Of a DNA stretch of 10,188 bases, positions 1 through 9,100 are shown piece after piece. This stretch comes from a bacterium. GTDB taxonomy: Archaea > Nanoarchaeota > Nanoarchaeia > Woesearchaeales > UBA10216. Each line of letters begins with the position of its first letter. Within the stretch, counting starts at the first letter, position 1. The translations under genes and the position numbers were made by a program. The DNA is taken from positions 1-10,188 of the forward strand of contig JAAGZO010000531.1 of NCBI GenBank assembly GCA_024206195.1, in the 5' to 3' direction. Below the pieces are notes generated by a model. The model saw only the letters and a program-made list of their open reading frames with translations, ran no database searches and was not told the origin of the DNA.

Positions 1-156
1 AGTTGGCGGCGGCATATAGGGCAGAGCCGAGGCGTAAGCCGATTGGTTTTTGGTTATATATACGGTAAATGTAGATAGGCAGAAAGCAAAAACAATAAAG
101 ATTGCAATGCTTTTTAGGGATATGGTAGCTTTTTTAGCTTGTAAAAATAGTAACAT
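1..156 (-). CDS. Exported protein, N-terminal 52 residues (3'-partial)
   Basis: ATG at 156-154 opens a frame that stays open to the left edge. Six bases upstream is a strong AAGGAG. The start of the product is a textbook Sec signal peptide: a basic n-region with K8, K9 and K15, a hydrophobic core from about I17 to I34, and a c-region with likely signal peptidase I sites after A-Y-A (residue 42) or A-S-A (residue 44). There is no lipobox, so a lipoprotein is unlikely. The predicted mature protein begins Ser/Ala-Leu-Pro-Tyr and soon reaches a Pro-Pro-Pro-Thr stretch. The first 23 bp overlap the 3' end of the giant gene in another frame, so the two genes are probably one operon with coupled translation. 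The function cannot be told from 52 residues. An uncleaved membrane anchor is the main alternative to a secreted protein. Confidence 0.85.
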   Translation of the reverse strand, partial: MLLFLQAKKATISLKSIAIFIVFAFCLSTFTVYITKNQSAYASALPYMPPPT

Positions 157-3100
157 GGTATTCTCCTTGGGCTTTATTTAACTTATCTTTTCTTAAAAAT
201 ACATTACTTACCAAACTAAGCGGCTGAGGTGGAATTTCACTCCGGCGACGGTTTGAACCACGAGGCAAATTGTTATCTTTACTTAACCCTGCCGCTTTGA
301 GCACCTTCTTTTTCTCAGCAAATACTTTATCCGGATTATCATTGCGTTGCATCGACATAATTTTACATCCGAATCCGCCAAAATTATTAAACTTAATTGG
401 AAACGCCTGAGTCGGGAAATTATAAATCCCCTCTCCTTTAATTTCCACTGCCGTATCAACTGCTTTGTAATTAATACCGCCACTTATTTCTTCATCATTC
501 GTACTGTCGGGAACGTTTTTTATTTTGCTAATCAATGTCGAAGGAACCACAACTTTAACCACGCCCGCTCGAGGCGGTCCATCAATTTGTGGAATGGAAT
601 ATTCAGCTCTTAAGCCATCGGGGATTGACGTAATCTTAATCTTTGTTTTTTGCCCTTCTCCCCCCTCCGAATCTATATTTCTAATCACCATCTCTCCGTT
701 ATCTTCGAAATCACTAACCACACTAGCAAGCCCATCAACAGTTATAAGGCTCTTCTCAAGTATTTGCCCACCGCTACTTCCGATATTAGCTTTAATTTCG
801 AAAAGAATATTCTCGGAAACTACAACCAGAGGATCCTTCGATGTATAATCCCGCACAACCTCGTCAGCATGTATCCCCTTCAAGATTTGTATCGACGGTA
901 GAGCGACCCCATCATCAGAAATTATTCTGGAATTTAATGCCCTAGAACGACTATGCTTAATGCAAATGTCACTGACCGCTTTTACACCAAACTGTTTGTA
1001 AATTGCTTTTATATCATCATTAAAACAATAAGCTTGGGCACTGCTCCCATTATTTTCATTGGTAACCATTCCGGTTGAAACAAAAATGCCTGCCTTTACG
1101 AGCTCGCGCCGTTCAAGGCGCACAGTTTCTCTTTTGAATGGCTCATTTCTGCCGGTTTTAGGATTTACCTTCTTATTCACTCGACCAAGCCATGTCATCA
1201 TCACTTCCATTTCATTCGTTGTAAGCCCGCGTTCGCTAGCTAAGGCATTGAGAATTCTTGGCTGTTTAGCAGCAAACTCTAGCATACCTGCGGGCGTGCC
1301 TATAGACTTGTCAAACATATCAGATTTTTCTGTTTTTTCGTACGCATCTGCAATATTCGCATCTTCAAACAAAAATCTCTTCATATCGGAAGGAATCCCG
1401 CTTATCCATTTTATAGTTCGCAGATTAATATTTTCCGCAGAAAGACTAGTAAACGGCGACATCTGCAAAAATCCTAGCAAACGCTCTTTGTCTAACGCCT
1501 TAGCTAAAGCTAGCCGTTCTTCGTAATTCAACTTGTAAGTTATCGCTATCAAATCATCACCACCGATATCATTACTTTCCTCACCTAATTCACTTAAAAT
1601 GTCTTTCGCTAATTCTAATCGTATTACTTTATGTTTTAATAGAGCCGAACGAATAGATGGATTACTAATTTCTGTAAACAACAATAAAATAGTATCGATA
1701 CCTATTTCATCAATCGCAGTATTCATTTTTCTTGCAAATTCCCTGCTTTTAATAATTTCAAGAAAAATCTTTAAGTGCTTTTCGTTATTACTAATGTCAT
1801 TGATCAAATCACAACCAATCTCTAAATTAGATCCGTAGTGAGAAAAGAATAGGTCAGCTATTGCGGTTAGTATTTTCCGATTTAATATTTCGTCTTTTCT
1901 TATTAAGATCAGCTTTTGAGCTCTTATTAGTTTTACAGTAGCATCTCTGGCAATCATTACACCAAATTCCGGACGCAAAAAATGCCTAGCAAAACAAGCG
2001 TTAGCAACCTTTGCGATTTGACTTTTGATGCTTCGATTATATTTCCCAGGAATTGTGCGCCAACCAAGAGGATTATTTCCGGTTCTTCCCGGAAAATAGC
2101 CGTCAATTTTTACTCTCTCAGCTAAACCACGAACAAAAGAGCGATACGCATCGCGTTCGCTAGATAGAAGTGCAACCAACGGATTAAATTTCACTCGAAC
2201 ACCACGCACCGATTGGCCCAGCTTCCAATTACCATCAATATCAACCAATAACCCCGTACGTAGTCCATTTTCAATTTCCAGATCAATTGTTGGTAACGTA
2301 AAAGACTGGTCATTGTTCTTGCGATTAATTCGATAATTTGAGTCATAAATTTCTCTAGCGGCAATACCCTCTTCGCTTGTTAATTTGTCTCTTAATTCCT
2401 CAAAATCAAGTGCCGAATGCATAAATCCAAACAACGAACCGCCAACGCCAACAGGAGGTTTCTTTGCCGAAACGCGACGTTCATCAGCTTTAATTGTTAT
2501 CTTTGTCGGTGCAGGATCCCAATCTCGCGGATACCTCATCCCTGAGTCTTCGTAACGCTGCACCCCAGCCTGAAGCCAAATTACTAGAGTAGATCCGTCA
2601 AAAGATTCGATTCCTCCCTTCACAAGCGACAAATATGTGGTATGACCGTCTCGATGCTCGTTAGTTACCAGATCCTCTGCGTGTCTTTTCGACCATTTAC
2701 CCATTTCTCTAATAACGCTCCCAATCTGCGCAGGAAAAGCGCCTTGGAAGTGCTCCTTGAATTGATAGGGTTTTAGTCTTCTTTGCGCTTGGGCAAGAAC
2801 CTTAAAATAATTCAAACGCATAAAAGCGAAAGGGTCATCTGCGGGGACAGTCACATAATATGCAGCAGGCATATTTTCAACCAACGGAACCAAAGAACCA
2901 AGCGAATCCACAACATCCAAGCTTTCGCTGGAAAGTTCAAACATAATCGTTCCTTGACCAGAACTAGATAATTTTTTAGCATCGCTATCAAGCTCGTTTT
3001 GCGTTATTAATAGGGTAATTGACAATTTTCCATCTCTAACTTCACCGTCAATCTTCGCCTTAATGGTGTATTGATATACGTTACTTGCCCCTACTCTCCA

Positions 3101-6100
3101 AGGAATCTGAATAATATCCCCGACTGCCTCTTCTGACTCTGAGAGGTCGTTCAATACTTTATCAAGCACACTACTTAGTTTCTCAAGCGCCTCTCTTTCC
3201 CTAAGTGGAGGGATTCCCATTACGCTTGTAAATAAATACGGAGTAACACCTGCTATTTTGTCATTGTTGAGATGTTTTTTTATGAATGCATGGCGATTAT
3301 CAGGTTCGATAGCCAATTGTTCACTCGCCGAATCAGTGCTGTCGTGATGAGGAGAAACATCCACACCTTGCGAGGTGAATTGAACTTTGAATTGGCAACT
3401 GTTTTGAGGAACGGGTTCTTTGTTGACCCACTGACCGTCAACTAAATTCTTTTCTCCGAAAAAAGTTCTAACTTTAATTATAATGTACTCTTGATTGGGA
3501 CCAAGATTACTTAAGTTCGCATAAACATTAGCAGAGGTTATATTTCTTTTCTCATCACTAACCTCTTCTTCAAACTCACTACCAGGAGATGAGTAAATTG
3601 TTTGACTTATTCTATTGGCGAACAAACCAACTGCCTCTTTAACATGATTTTCAATGTCGTCGTACATTTCATTTATATCACCAGTAATTTTTTCGTCTAC
3701 TTTTTCCATCACCTTCGCAACAACGACCTCCTGATGCCGCTTGATATTTCGCCGAAGATCACCAACAATCATTTCACGGTTTTTTATTCTAAGCCCCGCA
3801 GTACGGTCGCTATGAAGTTCAAGTTCAATGGTCTGCGGTTTGTAGTGCTCTATGCGTCCACCATCTGGTTTTATGAAAGCTCTTTCCATCAACAAAGTAA
3901 TCGGTAGTTTTCCAGCGCGCACTGCTGCAGTTTTAACAACAGAAAAACTGTACCTACACGAATATTTCTCATTCCACCACAACGGAATATCGATTGCATT
4001 ATCGGCTTGACCATTTGGCTCTAGAAAACTATCAAATGCCTGATCAAGCAAGCTTTGTAATTCTGAAATAATACGGTCCTTTTTATCATCAAAGTTTTCC
4101 AGGGATATTCCCATAATATTCGTTAAAAAACTGTTGCGTAAAGTTGCAACAAGTTCATGATGTAAATGTTCTTTTATGAATTCTTCTGGATTATTATTTT
4201 GCTCAGCTTCAGGCACCATAATAAGGAATTCACCACTAGGAAGCGAGTTATCGAATTGCCTTGAACTAAAATTACTTACAATGATTTCCCCTATCGCGCC
4301 TTTAACAGCTCCGATAAAACTTTCTGGAATTGTACCCCAACCCAAAGGATTAGTTCCTGTACGACCCCGAAAAGAACCAAGGTTAATTCTTTCTCCAAGA
4401 TTGGCAACTACCGTTACAAACGCTTCAGGGTAATTGGCTAAAAATGCCATCTCCGGACACAATCTAACCCGAAGATTCCAAACTGACTGCCCCTCTCTCA
4501 AAACACCATCACCGACAACAACCAACAACCCCGTCCGCAATCCATTTTCAATTTCCCTCTTAATTGTTTCAAGATAAAAAGATTCTCCCCCATTGGAATT
4601 AATCCGATAATTTGAATTATAAATTTCTTTAGCGGTAATGCCTTCTTCACTTGCTATTGCATTGCGAAACTCCTCAATCTCAGTCGCCGACTTCATCAGT
4701 CCAAGAAGCGAACCGCCAACGCCAGGCATTGTTAGGTTTGAAGCAGTTCTTGTTTCGGATTCAAGCCGATAATTATATAGTGCTTTAATCCTAAACCGAC
4801 AAGTATCAGTATCATATCTTTGACTCAACTGCCAATTATCATCAGAAAAATGAGTATATTGACCAGCCTCTGAAGTAGTTACAAGAACTATACCTTCTTT
4901 ATCCATGCTTCCTTCGAGAACAAGCTTTTCGCGCAATGCTTGCTGGTTATCAAATTTTTCAAAGAAACTAAGTTCTGCCGTAACATTACCTAACCCCCCT
5001 CTTAAACCACGTAATATTGTTTCTATGCCTCCTTCAATCGCTGTAGCTTTTTTCCTCTTGGCTTTTTCACTATCAAAAAATCTTCCAATGTTTTTATACC
5101 GATTACTTTTTGCTATCTTTATAATTCCGGCAACAGCCTCATTTTCTAAGATTTTGTGCAATGCACTCTCGGCCTCTTCAAGTGCACATTCTGAAACCAT
5201 ATACCAATTCGGCGATCCTTCTACCTTTACCCCCTTGAGAGTCTTTGCATTAAACAGTTCTTTCAACTGACCATTAAAGTTTCTGGCATTGTGCGGCGTT
5301 TCAAACAAAAACATCATTTCCGGAGAAAGCTTTATCCGAATATCCCAAACCGGATCGCTTAATTTCCAGGCACCACTAGCATCAACCAATAATCCCGTGC
5401 GCAATCCTGCTTCAAAACCACTTGCAATCTCCTCAGAAGAAAGTTTGGTTTCGGAATCTGTGAGGTCAGCAATTTGCCTAACGGTAAGACCATCTTCGAT
5501 TAATTCTTCCCACACCTTTTCAGTATCAAGCGTAAACTGCATAAAATCAATTAATGCAGCGGGGAAAAGTCTGGTTTTTACGTTGAAGGCCTCTACACCA
5601 AAATCTGACAATCCAATATCTAATTCTGTATAGTGTTTGGTGCTATTTTCCACACCCCACCGATACTTATTGTCGTCTAATGGAATTTTAGCATGTTTTT
5701 CTATTGTCTTTTCAAATCTTATATGGATAATTGGTAAGTCAGCTTTCCCCCTGGTGATCTCACCATAAAGTCTAATAGCTACCCTCTCCCTAGCAGTTAA
5801 GCCTTTATTATCTTTCTCAAATCTGCTCTTACTCACTACGCTGTGTTCTCGGCCGTGAATAAACTCTTCAACAAATGAATCTATGCCGTCTGCGGGTATT
5901 TCATCACCAACCATTCTTCTTATTATTTCAACAACACTACTCTTGTTGCCATCAATTTCAAGCAATTTTGCCGGATTATTTTCAAGATTTTCACCAAGCA
6001 CACGAGATAAAAGAACATGCAAGGTAATGATAACCTCAGATGATTCTTTTCCATCTTGATCAGAGAAATTTTCCGCTTGGTAGGCTTCAACCTTCTCTAA

Positions 6101-9100
6101 TAATTGACGAGCATAATATTGAGCTTCTAAAACGGGTTCAAAAACCAAGCCTCCTTCTGAAGAGAAAGCCGCAAATGCTTCTATTGATTCCTGAAATTCT
6201 TGATCAAACAATGAATCAAAAACCATTTTCGTTAACTTAAACATTCCACCATTTAATGCTTTTAATACTTGAATTTTTACGGTGTCAAATCCTTCATCAT
6301 CAAAAAAGAAAATTAGCATTTTCCTTAGCTTTAGAGCATCAATAATTTTCCTCTGCTCAGGCGATAAGCTCTCTATGATAGTTCTAAAAGTCTGACGCCA
6401 TTCTTCGCCAAAACGACCTTCAGTAGAAAGACTTGCTATCAGATCTATAATTACACCTAATATCGCTCTATCTATCTGATGTCTAACTTGCTCTTTATAA
6501 ATTACCGAATTCGAAATTGTACGCCAGGCAAGGGGGTTTTCCCCTGTGTAACCTCGATAATGATCATCAACCTTAACCATATTTAAACGATCAACAAAAG
6601 ACGGAAATCTTTCAGGATAGTGCTGCACTAAAAACGCAACCAATGGACTAAATTTCACTCGAAGATTGCGCACCGATTGACCCGGCTGCCAAATGTCATC
6701 AACGTCAACTAATAATCCGGTACGTAGCCCATTTTCGATTTCTGAATCAATTGTTGGTAAGGTGAAAGATTTGTCATCATTCTTGCTATTAATCCGATAA
6801 TTTGAATTATAAATTTCTTTAGCGGTAATGCCTTCTTCACTTGCTATTGCATTGCGAAACTCCTCAATCTCAGTCGCCGAATCCATCAGTCCAAGAAGCG
6901 AGCCGCCAACGCCAGGCAGAGACTTCTTCGAAGGTTGAGTGGGGATTGTAACCATTTTATCATAATCAGAAACAGACCATTTATTACTTACGTCATGATT
7001 CACGGTTCTCTGATCAATCCCACGACCGATGCTTGTTATAAATTTAACTCTTAAACCATTTTCATCAAATGAAACAATTCTTGCAGAAAGACGCAATGCT
7101 CTTTTGTAAACTTGATCATACGTATAACTAATATCTTCCTTGCAAGCGACTTCTCTTCCCTTATCCTTAATAAAGCCGCTAACAATCTCCTCAATCTGCT
7201 TCTCGATACCTTCCGCGAAATATTTCTTCTTATAGTCATCTTCATCAAAAGGATTACGTGCCGCTTCAGCTTCTTTTGCATGAGCAATAATCATTGCACG
7301 ATTTAACTTTATAAAAGCAAACTCATCATCTACCGGAATAACAGGATAAGAGAGTGCCGGAATATCTTTAACCATAGGAAGCAGCAAATCACCGCTTAAA
7401 TCCACAATATTTAAGCCACTCCCTGAAAGCTCAAGATTAATTAGTTGGAAATTATAATAAGGTTTTGGTTGAGTTCTTCTCTCGGACGTATGGATCTCCT
7501 GCTCAATACCTAGGGTGATTAGTAACTTTCCATTTTCTGGTTCTCCTAAAACATCAATAAAAATGGCATACTCATACACACCTCTTCCTTCTTTGGCAAT
7601 ATCGCGCCCTTTCCAAGGAATCTCGATACCCAAAGAAGTTCCTACTCCAAGCCCTAATGGATCTTCCAATCTAGCACTAATGATATTTTCTAAACTCGAA
7701 ACAGCTAAATTCTGAGTTTTTTGAGAAATTCCCATTGCAGTCACGGACAAATAATTAGAAAGCTTATTAAGTTCGGACGCAGTTAAATTTTCTCTTATAA
7801 ACCCCAACGCACTATCTTTTACAACGTAATTTGAATTTGGGATAGCGATTACAACGCTCTTATCGTAATCTTCTTGTGTTCTGTATTGACTTATATCGTG
7901 ACCATGCGCTGCTTGATCCAATCCATCATGAACCGTCGTTGTAAACATAATTTCCAATTTACTTCCATCCAATAAAAACACAGCATCAAGCCAAACTTCA
8001 ACCAACTTGTCATCACCATAGCTATACCCACCAACATACCTAGAAAGATCCTCTGACCCCCCAATGCGAATAAAAGAATCGACTATCCTTGCGATCGTTC
8101 GATTAAATTTATTCTGAAAATCATCTCTTATGTCTTGCTGAAAACCCTCAAAAGGAACTTGATCAATTCTGGCTTCCCTTATCGCAGCAATAACCGCATC
8201 CCGATTCAATCTAACAAGCCTACGCGCATTATCCGCAGGGATGATCGAATATTCTTTTTCCGATTCAGAAGAGGCAGAATCAGTATTACTTTGATACTTC
8301 TTTCTGGCTTGGTTAACGAGTTGATTTTTTCTATGCTCTACTAACTGCCTAGCGTCTCCAGTTTTAGGGAACACCTGACGATTTAGCACAGAGATTTTAA
8401 TCAACTCATCGCAAATGTCAACGACTGCCACCGCCCCAAACTCATTAAATATCGCCATTATATCACTCTCGAAATGATACGCTTGAGCTCTAGCCCCGCT
8501 ATATTCATCAACCACATCCTCTTGAGCGGGAACAAAAATGCCCGCCTCCACAAGCCCACTACGCTCAAGGCGCACAGTTGTTTTTTTGAATGGTTCGTTT
8601 TCGCCAGTTTTAGGATTTACCTTCTTATTCACTCGGCGAAGTCCTGCCATCATCTTTTCCATTTCATTTGTTGTAAGCCCGCGTTTACTAACTAAACCAG
8701 TAAGAATTCTTGGCTGTTTAGCAACAAACTCTAGCATACCTGCGGGTGTGCCAACAGATTCGTCAAACATATCAGATTTTCCTGTTTTTTCGTACGCATC
8801 TGCAATATTCGCATCTTTAAGTAAAAAGCTCTTCATGTCGGAAGGAATCCCGCTTATCCATTTTATAGTTCGCAACTTGGTATTCTCGTCACGCAGGTAA
8901 GTCGTTGGTGTATTAAGAAGATCCACCAGACGAGTTTTATCTAAGGTTTTGGCCAGGGCAAGTCGTTGTTCAGGATTCAGTTTATAAGTTATCTCTATTA
9001 AATCATCGCCGCCAATACGACCCCTGCGTTCATTTAGCTGATGTAAAATATCTTCGGCTAATTCGGATACTATCGCCTCATGTTCCAACAAGGCCGAACG

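Noticed and set aside
1059..1526. Plus-strand open frame of 155 codons, similar to another at 8538-8900
   Set aside because: Both are antisense to the conserved block of A5 and A1. Their similarity to each other is the mirror of that repeat, and neither has a ribosome site.
4905..5633. Two plus-strand open frames (4905-5270 and 5289-5633)
   Set aside because: Antisense to A3 and the following spacer, Ser/Leu/Phe-rich composition typical of shadow frames, and no ribosome sites.
6260..6330. Hydrophobic MLIFFFDDE patch as a transmembrane segment
   Set aside because: Only about six hydrophobic residues in a row, flanked by charged residues; too short to span a membrane.
7051..7287. Minus-strand open frame of 78 codons in another frame inside B2
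   Set aside because: It lies wholly within the giant gene and has Arg/Lys/Leu-rich shadow composition. The Lys/Glu-rich helix of B2 explains it.
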